From: Pleurostoma richardsiae
Taxonomy: Eukaryota; Ascomycota; Sordariomycetes; Calosphaeriales; Pleurostomataceae
DNA: 64,000 nt
Assembly (NCBI GenBank): GCA_030052745.1
Contig: JANBVO010000012.1
Span: 558,001 to 622,000 of the forward strand
Direction: 5' to 3'
Within the stretch, counting starts at the first letter, position 1. Every line of letters starts with the position of its first letter. Below are positions 20,592 to 33,115 of the stretch, piece after piece. The position numbers and the translations under genes were made by a program. The notes under the pieces were generated by a model. The model had not been told where the DNA came from and did not search any database. It was given only the letters and a program-made list of their open reading frames with translations.

Positions 20592-21258
20592 TTGTGGAGG
20601 ACGAGATGCGTACTGTTCCAACATGAAATGCCCGGATTCATACATCTGGTACTTAGGTACCTAAGATATGTTCAGATAACGACGATTCCGTTTAATCACA
20701 CGGGTCTAGTGGGAATAACATTTAATGGTGATGAGTAAATCCATAAAGGTACCCAAGGTATACCGAGAAGGTACACATGGCTCACCGACAGGACAATTAG
20801 TTCAGTTCCTGCCAGCCACGGGTGGCAACCTCTTAGGGTAAATTGGCGGCAGTCAGGACCGGAATGGAGGTAGAGGAGGCAGAGGAGGTGCCTTCAGAGA
20901 GGGGAGGACTGCATGCACGCCAACCATGGACATATGCCGGCTGTACCCTGCATGAGGGAACTATAACTTAACGTTAGCCCACAGCTCTCAGGTTCCCTTG
21001 CATGCATCCCACCCGCATCCCACCGCTCCCTCTTCTCGACCATCTTATCTACTTCTGAGGAGTTTCTCGGCCCAAGCTTGAACTCTCCCCCTTGGTTATC
21101 CATTTTTGGAAGAAGAAGAGCATTCTCTGCGCACTACCCGACTCCCATCAGAATGCCCCCTTGATAGCCGTGGCCGGTTCTCCCGCTGATGGCCGAAGCC
21201 GAACGTCTCCACGTCTCTATTTGAGCTACCTGTGCTGTACAAAACGCAATCCTGTACT
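20592..21258. other. Intergenic with a KpnI-centred palindrome
   Basis: Spacer between the amidase and the 21259 gene. A perfect 14-nt palindrome, CTTAGGTACCTAAG, lies at 20652-20665 just after the amidase gene, and GGTACC-rich short elements recur nearby (20748-20775). A purine-rich stretch (GGAGG units) spans about 20864-20908. Confidence 0.45.
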
Positions 21259-22206
21259 ATGGCGGATTCACCTCCATCCTCAGCGCCCAAGCGCAAGCGC
21301 GACAATGTGCTCCTCGACGAAGCAGCCACACACGCCCCCGGCTCGTATGCCCACTTCTCATTCCAGCTCTCCCAGCCTCCAGCAGAAGACGAGGGCGGCG
21401 GCAGCCCGCGCTCGAAAGTTGCGCACCGGTTCCGGGGCCTCGCCCTCCGAGAAGGCGGGGGCGGGGTAGCTTCTGAGGGGCCGCCATCGTCATCCGATAA
21501 CCCTGACCCTGAAGCCATGGACATGGATGATGACGCCGCCACCATGCGCAAGAGGACGAAAATCTCGCACATCCCTGATCTGAAGCCTACTGAGATCCCC
21601 GAGACGCCAGAGGCGCCAAGGATGTCTGCGGCGATTGACGCCAATGGTGGATCCACCGCGGACCACGGCGACGCGATACACGCGTCACCGACTCGGAGCA
21701 GCGACGCCATGAAGGTATTGAAGTCCTCCCCGATGAGAGTCAAGAAAACGACATCCTTCTCATTAAGCCACTCGACGTCCGAGCCGAAGTCTCGAGCCCG
21801 CAAGCGGGGCGGTTCACCGCCCCTCATGGTCAGCGTAGCGGCCCGAGACCCCAACGCAGATCAGCCGAGCGACGACCCTGACGAGGACATGATCGTCGAC
21901 CCCGTGCGGGCGGCGCTCACCTGGCACGAGGATGAGATCACGGTATATGACTCGGAAGACTCGGACGACGATGGCACGGGGATTAATGGTATAGGCTTCA
22001 AGCCCACGCCCGCCATCGCTTACGCGCGGACCGTCAAGCGAAAACAGCAGCTCGACGAGTATAAGAAACGCGAGGAGAGGGAAGCACGGGCTAGGAGAAG
22101 CCAGCGGCGGAGAGGCAGCCCGGTTGCCACTGGGGTGGACCCGAAGGACGGCGCGAGGCGGGTGCGGTTTATCGACGGGGAGCCGACGACGGCTTTAACG
22201 ACGTGA
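21259..22206 (+). CDS. Conserved fungal protein of unknown function, probably nuclear
   Basis: A single exon of 315 aa starting at ATG 21259. It is largely disordered and charged: APKRKRD near the N-terminus and MRKRTK and RARKRGG inside are basic clusters that could act as nuclear localisation signals. The best conserved-looking block is near the C-terminus, HEDEITVYDSEDSDDDGTG followed by INGIGFKPTPAIAYARTVK and a basic, helical segment (EYKKREEREARARRSQRRRG). Multiple SP/TP sites suggest phosphorylation. I do not know a function. It is convergent with COX20, and the codon use is strongly GC-rich like the housekeeping neighbours. Confidence 0.72.
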   Translation: MADSPPSSAPKRKRDNVLLDEAATHAPGSYAHFSFQLSQPPAEDEGGGSPRSKVAHRFRGLALREGGGGVASEGPPSSSDNPDPEAMDMDDDAATMRKRTKISHIPDLKPTEIPETPEAPRMSAAIDANGGSTADHGDAIHASPTRSSDAMKVLKSSPMRVKKTTSFSLSHSTSEPKSRARKRGGSPPLMVSVAARDPNADQPSDDPDEDMIVDPVRAALTWHEDEITVYDSEDSDDDGTGINGIGFKPTPAIAYARTVKRKQQLDEYKKREEREARARRSQRRRGSPVATGVDPKDGARRVRFIDGEPTTALTT

Positions 22207-22579
22207 CGGTTTTCCATTTCTCGCATCATACTTCGGCGCTGCGGAGAAGTCTTTGGGTTCAAAGGGGTTTGTCGACTTCCCACTTGATCAGGATATCTCT
22301 TCTTCTATTGGCGGTGTTGCCGGCGACGCATGTCCTTGGGCTATTCGGACCCCTTACTTTAGGATTGGGCGCTGCATTGGATATGTACATCTGGTACCGT
22401 TAACTGTGCGAAGGCTGTAGGAACTGGTCTCTGTTGTGAATGGCGGAGACTTTCTCTTTCGCTTGTCAAACGATAGGTTTTAATATACCCAAACTCCGTG
22501 ACTATGCAACCTCCGGTCCATGATGGTAGTACACCCTCGTATATACATCTGTTTCCCCTTGGCACAATGTGGATCTCTC
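22207..22579. other. Convergent 3' flanks
   Basis: Space between the stop codons of the 21259 gene and COX20. Nothing noted beyond presumed poly(A) regions. Confidence 0.4.
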
Positions 22580-23189
22580 TCACCAAAACTTGTACCACCT
22601 CTTCTGGGATGCTATCCGAGCGGCTGCTTCCTCCTCCAACTGCTTCTGCCGTCTCCGTTCGTCTTCCTTCTGCTTTGACTCGGCCTGTTTGCGGTCGTAC
22701 ACCTCAACAACCCTCTTCATCTTCTCCCGCTCCGCCCTCCGTCGCGCCTGGCAGAACTCGTATGATAGGATGCTTGCAACGGCCCAAGTGCCCACTGCCC
22801 AGTTTGCTGCCTTCGGTACGGGGGCTACAAATCAAGGGCAGACAGTTAGCAAACCCTCACTTCTTATCGTCCAGCATATCCGTTGCAGCTCCGGGCACTG
22901 TCCTGAACTCACCTCCTAGCACGTAACGCAGCACACCGACGGCCGACCCGCCGCCGATGCCGGCGATGAGCCCCTCCCGGACGCAGGGCGCCTGGTGTAT
23001 CTGCAGGAAGTCGGCGGGTTTGATCGACTTGGCGGCCTCGCTCACGGAGGCCCGGCCCTGCACCGTTGCGTCGGTCGCCCGGCGGCTCTGCTCCTCCTCG
23101 CGGATGCGCCGCAGCTGCTCCTCGGGCGGGGCGCTGTCGAAGGTCTGCGCGTCCCACGTCTTGGTTCCATCTTGTGGCGGGCGAGACAT
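22580..23189 (-). CDS. COX20: Cytochrome c oxidase assembly protein Cox20
   Basis: A mitochondrial inner-membrane chaperone that assists maturation of Cox2 (subunit II) of complex IV. Two exons, 22913-23189 and 22580-22824, with an 88-nt GTGAGT...TTTGTAG intron give 173 aa. The core is PCVREGLIAGIGGGSAVGVL followed by ANWAVGTWAVASILSYEFCQ, two hydrophobic hairpin segments as in the FAM36A/Cox20 family, then a basic, helical C-terminal tail (KMKRVVEVYDRKQAESK). The hydrophilic N-terminal extension with KPADFLQIHQAP is common in fungal members. It is divergently transcribed from POL2, with 537 bp between the start codons. Confidence 0.87.
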
Positions 23190-23427
23190 TGTGCCGTGCT
23201 ACATGGGCTCTCCCCCGGTATGTCGGTCTGGAAGGAGGGGCCTGTGGGGTGCGTTGGCAGGCTGGCGACTTTGGGGAATTTTTTAGCTGAGGATCTCACG
23301 ATGTTTCCCGGAGCTAAAGAAAGGCTGTCCCCGGTGCCATTGGAGCTAAAGCTCGGAATGGTCTGTGCGCTGGGAGCTTGGGCTGTCAATTTACTTGGGT
23401 GGGCGATAAGTCGCGTTATGCAGGACG

Positions 23428-23449
23428 GAGACGCGCCAAAACGCGTCTC
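23428..23449. promoter_or_regulatory. E2F/MCB-like palindrome in the COX20-POL2 promoter
   Basis: Inverted arms GAGACGCG (23428-23435) and CGCGTCTC (23442-23449) flank CCAAAA. The element contains ACGCGT (23441-23446), the MluI cell-cycle box bound by Mbp1/Swi6-type factors in yeasts, and GCGCCAAA (23433-23440), an E2F-like core. It lies about 280 bp upstream of the POL2 start, which suits G1/S expression of a replicative polymerase. Sequence is directly visible; factor binding is inferred. Confidence 0.5.
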
Positions 23450-23726
23450 TGGAAAGACGCCCTTGCCAGCCCTGAATTGGGAGAACCTTCACACCCACAA
23501 ATGCAGTTCCGTGCACCATGCTGCTGCTGCTCCAGTTCTGACAATTGCATCGCGGGACGTCTTGTTTTCTCTAGATTTCCCTATTTCTCCATGGTTTCCA
23601 GCTTGAGAGACGATCCCCCGGCTGTCTTCCACCTCTAAGCATCGCGTCTCATTTGCACGCATGAGGAGGGCCCGTCCGACTTTTCACACCTTCCACCCCG
23701 GGGGCCCCTCCGACAACCCGCCCACG

Positions 23727-26700
23727 ATGCCCAACACTTCCCTCCGGCGGCCCCAGAAAGGCTTCCGCCGCGGCGGGTCCAAGGCCGCCTACCACGGCTC
23801 CTCGACGCGCACCCGCACCTTCGCGGCGACGAGCGGCGGTCGTGCCGAGGCCACCTCCACCGACGAGAAGTGGGAGCGGACGCGGCTCGCGCACAGCATC
23901 GACGAGTCGATGGGCTTCGCGCGGTACGAGGCCGGCCGCCGGCGCGAGGGGTGGCTGGTCAACGTGCAGCCGACGTCCATCGAGGACGAGCGCGTGCCGG
24001 GCGGTGGCGGGCGCGCGGCGCTGGACTGCTACTTCATCGAGGAGGACGGCGCGACGTTCAAGGCGACGGTCGAGTACGAGCCGTACTTCCTGGTCGCGGT
24101 GCGCAAGGGCCACGAGGCGGAGGTCGAGGAGTGGTGCAAGCGCGTGCCGGGCGGGGGCGTGGTCAAGAGCGTGCGGAGGCTCGAGAAGGAGGACCTGCAG
24201 ATGCCGAACCACCTGCTCGGGTACCGGCGGACGTTCCTTCAGCTGCTGTTTGCCAATGTGCAGAACCTGCTGGCGGCGAGGAGGGACATCATGCCGATCG
24301 CGGAGAAGAACAAGAAGGGCATGGATGCGATGGATACATATGCCGAGGTCGCTACGTAAGACAAACCCCAGGGTTGAGCATTCAAGATCTATGTGGGCTA
24401 ACATGGTACTAACAGGGCGAACGGCGACTTCGACCTGTTTGACGACTCACGAGATGACGAAAAACGACTTAACGTTTCCATTGCCGATGCCAGCGATTTC
24501 CTTGTCGATATTAGAGAATATGATGTCCCATACCATGTTAGAGTGTTGATAGACAAAAGTTAGCAGCCCTATTCCTAAAATCCAGGGCTTCTTGGACATC
24601 GACACTGACAGAGAACTACAGACATAAGAGTCGGAAAATGGTACTTTGTGGAGGCTAAGCATGGGGTCACCACGATTGTATGCAACGAGGAGCATCTGGC
24701 CATGGCGGATCCGGTAGTCATGGCGTACGATATCGAGACGACGAAGGCGCCTCTGAAGTTCCCCGACGCCGCGGTCGACCAGATCATGATGATTTCGTAT
24801 ATGATTGACGGCCAGGGGTTCCTAATAACGAACCGAGAGGTGGTCTCAGAAGACATTGCAGATTTCGAATACACCCCGAAGCCCGAATACCCCGGCCCAT
24901 TCATGATCTTCAACGAGCCCGACGAGAAGGCTGTTATCGAACGATTCTTCCTCCACATCAAGGAGGCAAGGCCGACGGTTATTGCCACGTACAACGGCGA
25001 CTTCTTCGATTGGCCGTACGTCGAAACCCGAGCTAGTGTCAACGGCATTGACATGTACCGGGAAATCGGGTGGAGGAAAGACTCCGAGGACCAGTTCAAG
25101 TGCAACTACAGCGCACATATGGACTGCTTCCACTGGGTCAACCGAGACAGTTACCTGCCTCAGGGCAGTCGAGGCCTCAAAGCTGTCACAGTTGCGAAGC
25201 TCGGCTATGACCCCGACGAGCTCGACCCAGAGCTGATGACACCTTATGCGCGAGACAGACCGCAAACCTTGGCTGAGTACTCTGTTTCCGACGCTGTTGC
25301 GACCTATTACTTGTACATGAAATATGTCCACCCATTCATCTTCTCCCTTTGCACCATTGTCCCTCTTGGTCCAGACGATGTCGAGCGGAAAGGTACCGGC
25401 ACGCTGTGCGAGATGTTGTTGATGGTCCAAGCATACAGTCACGAGATTGTGCTTCCCAACAAGCATGTTTCGCCGAAGGAGTCATTCTGGGATGGCCACC
25501 TGCTCGATTCAGAGACCTACGTCGGAGGGCACGTCGAGAGTCTCGAAGCAGGCGTGTTCCGGTCAGACATACCGGTGAACTTTGCAGTCGATCCCAAGGC
25601 CGTGGACGAGCTTATCGACGACTTGGATGCCGCCTTGAAGTTCAGCATTACGGTCGAAGAAAAGAAGTCACTAGACGACGTCGTAAACTACGACGAGATC
25701 AAAGAACAGATCACAGCAAGGTTACTGAGTTTGAAGGAGACGCCAAACAGGAACGAGAGGCCACTTATTTACCATCTTGACGTTGCGTCCATGTATCCGA
25801 ACATCATGACGACAAACCGGCTTCAGCCGGATTCAATGATTCAGGAATCTGACTGTGCGACATGTGACTTCAACCGGCCGGGGAAGACGTGCGACAGGAG
25901 GCTGCCGTGGGCGTGGAGAGGAGAATATCTGCCTGCGAAGCGGGACGAGTACAACATGATCCGCCATGCTTTGGAAAATGAGAGGTTCCCTGGAAAGTAC
26001 CCCAACTCGCCAATGCGCTCCTTTCAAGATCTCCCTCCCGGCGAGCAAGCAGACCTTGTGAGGAAGCGGCTTCAGCTGTACTCGCAGAAGGTCTACCACA
26101 AAATCCATGATTCTACGACCATTGTCCGGGAGGCCATCATTTGCCAGCGGGAGAACCCCTTCTACATCAACACCGTGCGCGACTTCAGAGATCGTCGGTA
26201 CGACTACAAGGGCAAGGCCAAGGTATGGAAGGGCAAGACGGAGGGCTTGAAGTCGTCAGGTGCTTCAGCATCCGAGATTGACGCTGCGAAGAAGATGATC
26301 ATCTTGTTCGATTCGTTGCAACTGGCCCACAAGGTCATTCTAAATTCCTTCTACGGCTACGTCATGCGAAAGGGCTCGAGATGGTATTCCATGGAGATGG
26401 CCGGTGTCACCTGTCTGACGGGCGCGACGATTATTCAGATGGCGCGGCAGCTCGTGGAAAGGCTGGGACGACCGCTGGAGTTGGATACTGATGGTATCTG
26501 GTGCATGCTGCCAGCAACGTTCCCGGAGAATTTCGCTTTCAAGCTGAAGAACGGCAAGAAGGTCCCCATCTCGTATCCCTGCGTCATGCTTAACCACCTC
26601 GTTCATGCGAGATTCACGAACCACCAGTACCAGACCTTGACGGATCCGAAGACGTTCAAGTACGAGACGCACAGCGACAACTCCATCTTCTTCGAGGTCG

Positions 26701-29700
26701 ACGGACCGTACAAAGCCATGATCTTGCCTACTTCGAAGGAGGAAGACAAGAACTTGAAGAAGCGATATGCTGTCTTCAACGACGATGGAAGTCTAGCAGA
26801 ACTGAAGGGGTTTGAGGTCAAGAGAAGAGGAGAGCTGAAGCTTATCAAGATCTTCCAGCAACAAATCTTCAAGTTCTTCCTGGAGGGCACGACATTGTCC
26901 GAGTGCTATGCTTCCGTAGCAAAGGTCGCAAACCGATGGCTGGATGTCCTGCATAACAAGGGTTCGACATTGGCCGATGAGGAACTGATGGAACTCATTT
27001 CCGAGAACAGGAGCATGACCAAGACCCTTGAGGAATACGGATCTCAGAAATCAACTTCTATCACGACTGCGAGACGCCTTGCTGACTTCCTTGGCGAGGG
27101 AATGGTCAAGGACAAGGGCCTGAACTGCAAGTTCATCATCTGTGCCCGACCGAAGAACGCGCCCGTAACGGAGCGCGCTGTTCCTGTTGCCATCTTTTCG
27201 GCCGAGGAGGAGACGAAGCGGCTATATCTCAAGAAGTGGCTCAAGGAGGAGCCGGCAGACACGGATCCTCGGGCTCTGCTTGACTGGGACTATTACCTCG
27301 AGCGTCTCGGCTCCGTCATCCAGAAGCTCATCACCATTCCCGCTGCGCTCCAGAAGATCCGAAATCCGGTTCCTCGAGTCCCCCACCCTGACTGGCTGCA
27401 GAGACGAATCAATATCAAAGATGATAAGATGAAGCAGAAGAAGCTCACAGATCTGTTCACCACCAAAGGTCCCCTTGAGGACATCACCAATTTCAGCCAG
27501 CCCCGGATATCCGATCTGGAGGACTTCGGCACCAAGCTCCTGAAGCCGAAGCCCTTGACTGAGGCAGTAACAGCGTCACAGAAAGCTCCCGCCACTCAGA
27601 AGAGGAAATCACCCGAACCAGCAGCGCCCGAGAACCTGGATCCCTTCGCTGCTCTGCCCAAGGTCATGCCCTCACCTTCAGAAGACTACTCTGCTTTCCT
27701 GGAATACCAGAAGAAGAAGTGGAAGATCCAGAAACAGGCCAGGATACGGCGCCGGCACCTCTTTGGGGATCGGAGGGGACAGATGCAGAATAATATTCAG
27801 CAGACCTTCCGGAATCAGGCGGAGATGACATTCAGGAACACTTGGCAGCTCTTGCAGCTGAGGACGACGGACAACCCGGGCATCGTCACGGCATTTGTGC
27901 TAATCGATCACAAGATACACACTTTGAAGATCAAGGTGCCCCGTCAGGTGTATCTGAATCTTAAGAGCAAGGATCTCCCTGACATTGAGGTCGAAGGCTG
28001 TCATGTTGAGCAAGTCAGCCACACGCTGCCCAATGGTCACTCTTCAGTACACCTGTTCAAGCTCACGGTTCCAGAGGACATCTACTTCGCTGAAGCGGAC
28101 AAGTTCGACCTCCTTTTCAACCATCCCAGCGTCGAAGGTGTCTACGAGAAGCAGGTGCCTCTCAACATCCGTGCAGTTCTGCAGCTCGGTAATCTCTGCA
28201 CAATCGACCAGAGTCAACCCGGTGTCCTTGGCAGAGGACTGGATCAGGGCTTTGACCTGCCTAGTCTGAAGAGGCCTAGCAAGCCAAAGGCGTATCTCGA
28301 CGGCACGTCAATGGCGTACATCTACCTTTCTCACATCAGCTCAGGTGACCGGCAAATATTTGGTCTCTTCTCGACTTCCAGCGACCAAGCCCACGTCGTC
28401 ATTCTGCACAAGAACAGAGACAGCGGTCAGGATCTCCCGAATGTAACGAGACTGTACTCCGATCTACTGGCTCGTCGGACCCAGGAGGCAGATGGGACCA
28501 ACTGGCAAGATTGCTTCCCTTACCAAGAGAAACTGAACTTCAAGATCACCCAAGTGACAACCCGCCGGAAGGCCTTCCTGGAGATTGGAGACATTGTCAA
28601 GAAGATGAAGAAAGACGAGTCTAAACCTCTGATGATGGTCATTCAGTCATCCCAGCGGAATCTCCTCGTCCACGATATTCCGATCCTGGGTGAGATGCCA
28701 GTGCTCCCACTGAAGTACAACGTTGAGGACAGCTCTCTACCGCCTCTAGGCTGGCAGACTGTTGTGGCAAGGCGACTTGTCAACCACTACCTCGGCCTGG
28801 GCACGTGGATCCTTCACCTTATGTCGCTGGCAAGATACGGCGACGTCCCTCTCTGCAACCTCGAGCGGGAAGATCCGCGTTTCTTAATCGACATTGCCTA
28901 TGCCAGGAGACTGCAGAGCAACAATGTCGTCCTGTGGTGGTCAGCTGCGCCCCGGCCGGACCATGCAGGCTATGAGCGGGATGATGTGACAGGCCCACTT
29001 GACATCGTCCAGATGCCATCTGTGAACAACCCAGGCACGTACTCGTCTGTCTGCATTGATCTCGAGGTCCGGAATCTCGCCATTAACACTATCCTCACGT
29101 CGTCCCTGATCAATGAGCTCGAGGGTGCGGACTCAGTCGCCTTTAATCCTGCGTCGGACAGCACTGGTGATGGTAACGAGGTGCTGTACTCTGAAGGCGC
29201 TTTTGCGAACGCCGGCGTTCTAGTGTTGAGAGAAATGGTCAAGGGCTGGTGGGCGGAGGCTTGCAAGGGAAACACCATGGCCGACGTAATGGTGCAGCAT
29301 CTGATGCGATGGGTCGAGAACCCCGACAGCTTCCTCTACGACCGGGCCCTCCACTACTACGTTCAGATGATGTCTCGCAAGGCCTTCCAGCAACTCATGG
29401 CCGACTTCCGCCGAGTGGGCTCGCAGGTCATCTTTGCCGATGCCAACAGGCTCCTGCTGCAGACCACCAAGTCGGAGGTGGGAAATGCCTTTGCGTACAG
29501 CCAATACATCCTGAAGTCCATCAAGGGCAAGCCTCTCTTCCACTTCATCGACCTCGAGATCAAGGAATACTGGGACTACCTCGTCTGGTACGACGAGTTC
29601 AATTACGGGGGCAAGGCCACGCAGCAGGTCGCCGAGTCGGACACCCAGAAGCTCGAGACTGTCATGCACTGGCAGATGGCGACGTTCCTGCCCGTTCGCT

Positions 29701-30581
29701 TGCAGCCTACCTTCAAGGACTGGGTCATCGAATTCATCCAGCTCATGCACGGCCTCAAGCGGCCGCAGAATGGCTCGGATCCGACCTCCACCCCTCGGCT
29801 CACTCAACTGCCCCAGCGTGGCAGTCTGGCCGAGGACGGCGAGGGGCAGATCATCCTGGGCAAGGCCTTCGAGAAGCCGCTCAAGAAAGACATCGCGGGA
29901 CTCATCAGCGCGCAGAAGCGCGAGCTGCTGCACCCGGAGCTGGCTGCCGATTACAGCTTTCCGATGCTCCCCGGTTCGCACCTCAACACCTCGAACCGCA
30001 ACGCCGTGCTGGAGCTCGTCAAGGTGCTCATGCAGGTGCTCTCGCTGGACAAGAACATCACGCTCGAGGCGCGGTTGCTGCGGCGCGAGCTGCTCGCCAT
30101 GTTCGACGTGCGCGAGTTCAGCCGCGAGGGCGCCTTCCAGAACCCGTCGGAGAGCCTGCGGCTGCCGCAGTACAGCTGCGACAGCTGCACGATGGCGCGC
30201 GACCTCGACCTGTGCCGCGACGACGACCTGCTGCCCGAGCTGGGGTCCGACGGGCGCAAGGCCCCCGGGTCGGATCCGACGGCGGGGTGGCGGTGCGGGT
30301 TCTGCGGCGCGGAGTACGACCGCAACGACGTCGAGGAGCGGCTGGTGGCCGCGGTGGAGGCGATGGTGGCGGAGTGGGCGACGCAGGACCTGCGGTGCGG
30401 GAAGTGCGGCGCGCTCAGGGTCAACGACCTGATGGAGCACTGCACGTGCAGCGGGGAGTGGGGGGAGTCGGTCAAGAGGGAGGAGGTGGTGAGGAGGTTG
30501 AGGGTGCACAGGAACGTGGCGAGGTTCTATGGCCTGAGGATGCTGGCGGATGTGGTGGAGGGATTGTTCGAGGAGCTGTAA
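23727..30581 (+). CDS. POL2: DNA polymerase epsilon catalytic subunit
   Basis: The leading-strand replicative polymerase with 3'-5' proofreading. Three exons, 23727-24355, 24416-24558 and 24622-30581 (introns 60 and 63 nt), give 2243 aa, the normal family size. The splice joins read YAEVAT-ANGDFDLFDD and RVLIDK-NIRVGKWYF. Exonuclease motifs: AYDIETTKAP with D294/E296, NGDFFDWPY, and YSVSDAVATYY. Polymerase motifs: A, HLDVASMYPN (D644); B, VILNSFYGYVMRKGSRWYS; C, ELDTDGIWCM (D879), the DTDG form typical of epsilon. The inactive second polymerase-like half follows, ending with two cysteine motifs (CDSCTMARDLDLC...CGFCG and CGKCGALRVNDLMEHCTC), the zinc/Dpb2-binding region. An in-frame ATG at 23661 would add 22 residues. 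All catalytic residues are intact. Confidence 0.97.
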
Positions 30582-31026
30582 TAGGGCTTCTGTCTCTGAC
30601 TGTTGGCATGTGGGAATGCTTCTTGGTCCGGTATAGGGGTATTGCATTGAGAAGGACACTAGGATTGGAGTTCATTAGGTTGTTTCATGGGATCAACAGG
30701 TATTCGGCATCTGGTCCTAGCATCATGGAATTGAACGAGCATCTTTGATCCGGGCGTGCTTAGTGATCGGCTGCCTGTTGAACAGCCCTCGTGAGACGTC
30801 CTCCCCCCCATGTGCTCCAAATTCCTCTTCCCAGTGTCCACAGGTTCCTCTTAAAGAGTCATCCCGTACTACTACTGATCCTTTCGCAACACCGGATACA
30901 GATGTCATTTACGGCTATTTCATATCTCCATCACAGCAACAGCGACACCTGTTCTGAGGGCTCGAAGCTTGGATAAGGCAGTATTATAGTGCCAGGTCCA
31001 TCGCCGTTGTTATTCTCATTCCAAGA
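30582..31026. other. Convergent 3' flanks
   Basis: Space between POL2 and the minus-strand Zn2Cys6 gene. No gene seen; if the regulator uses its alternative stop at 31138, the spacer is longer. Confidence 0.4.
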
Positions 31027-33084
31027 CTAAAAATCAGGGGTTCTTCCCATTGGATCGAACCCCTCAAAGAGAGGAATGGCCTAAATGCAATCAGTATATG
31101 ATTTCAGTCCTCCGCGCGTGAAGGCATTGGATGGTGATCAAGGCGTGAAGCGGTCACCTACCATTGATTCGAACTGTAGCCAACTCGTGATGTCTGCCGG
31201 CACGAAGGCCAGACCTGCCCGAAAGCCAACGAAATCGCCTCCCCCTGTGTCGGTATATGCGACTCGTCCGTCAACAGTGCCACTGATATCTCCTGCTGTG
31301 ATGCCTCTGTTGTCCAATGTCGCATCCACCATCGTGCCGCCTGCCGTGGAACTATCAGGGTCCGTCAACGAGCGGCCGGTTTCGCCCTCAATGCGCCTCT
31401 TTGCCTCCAGGCGCAGCTCTTCCAAGACCAAGCAATACCGCGCCCCGAGGGACTCTCGCCCTGCAATATGCGACAGCTGGCTTTGGCATCGAGACGCAGC
31501 TTCGAGGAAGGTCTGGTACGTGTCCGGTGGGGACGAGCTTTCCTCGATCGCGTAGACGTAGAGTACCACAGCGGCAGAAAAGGCAAAGTAGAAAGTTCCC
31601 TATAACTTCCACGTTACCCCATGACGAAGCCAGACTTTGAGGTTGAATCGGCTGGAACTCACCCAAAACGATCGTGACATCATCCCGGACTGACATCGTT
31701 CATCCACCATTTTCACGATGCGCAAAGCAGCTGCGAGACATTCGCTCACGCCGTCTTCAACTTGGGCCCTGTGGTGGCCACCATACGTGTTTCTCCTGCT
31801 GTGAGGGAGATGTGAGAAGTTCCTTAGTAGAAATGGGCGGTGTATGAGGATAATAGTGTGCCAATACACCAGGTTCAGAACGTCACGCTGGCGTTGGAAA
31901 ATCGGAATCAGGGGGGCCGAGTCCCTGCCATCAGCGTCTAGGAAGCGCGGCACGTCTGCCCGCCACAACTCGAGGTCTTGTGAATACTGTGCTGCTAGGG
32001 AGCACTGCCGGGCTACTGAAATCGGACGAATGGAGTACAGATCCCGCAGAACCTTGCTCTGGATCCGAGAAAGCCTATTGGAAAGTTAGATCGACAACTT
32101 GTTTTGACTGCTCCTGAGCGCACTTCATCCTACTTGTAGAAAGCCACCGGCGCGAGTGCGGTAGAGTACCCATAGCTAACATGCGGATGTGATGTGAGTC
32201 GATTCATGTACAACTCATCGTCGTCCAGGCCCGAAGGCCATTCCACATCAATATCCTCGTCGTGGAATATCCTAGGCCGCCCGAGTGCTATAGTAAGGTA
32301 GGTATCGAGGTAGTAGGCGCTCCAAAACGTCCTGCGGCTGCATTCAAGGTCGATGCGGCTAATGTTTCTGCCAGCTGCGTTGTGAGCCTGCGTCCGATGC
32401 AGCCCAAGGACGAGTGCGAGGCGAGCCGTCGAGCCGAAGAGTTCCCAGCAATGGTTCATGCGAGACCGTCCAAGCAGCCAGTAGCACTGGCATAGCTGTG
32501 CCTGGACCTTGGCGAGCGTGACGCAGCCCCTCAATTTGGAGAGGTGGTAATCCGCAGCCAGGAAGTACCGGATACTGTGCTGTGTTATTCTACTGCCCGT
32601 TACGATGGAGAGTTACCAACCTCTTATTATCAACAGCCGCATTTGATTCTTGAGTCATGTGTTCCTGAGCCATAGCAAAGATCATCCACAGGACAGCTCG
32701 CTGCGCCGGGGCGTCTTCGGTCTTCTTCATAGAACCCATAGTGCTGTGAAATTCCTGAAGCCATGCCTCTATAGTGGGCCTGTGGAAGAACCGGTCAATG
32801 GGCATCGTATATTCGAAGAATTTCCTGACGAGCTGTGCCGTTTCCTCGCCCGAGACCATCACGGACGGAACCGGGTCATAATCCGGCAAGGGGGCGTCGC
32901 CAAAAGTGAAGGTCGACGAGGTCTCATCACTATAGCGGAGACGTTGTTGCACGCGGAGGAGAAATGAGACACCGGACGCAGGGCCAACATAGTGGCCTTG
33001 CAGGTCAGTCATGGGGGGGGCTGGCGACGTCCGCGATGATGGGTCCGTTAGACTGATCGTGGCGCCCAAACCGACGCCGTCTGA

Positions 33085-33115
<31 letters not shown>

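Noticed and set aside
19535-20645. Frames of 280-360 codons on both strands over the amidase
   Set aside because: Arg/Pro/Gly-rich composition typical of wrong frames in GC-rich coding DNA; the amidase motifs are in the annotated frame.
29220-30748. Open frames of about 480-500 codons on both strands over the POL2 3' end
   Set aside because: They are shadows of the GC-rich POL2 coding sequence; the POL2 frame carries the real motifs, including the zinc cysteines.
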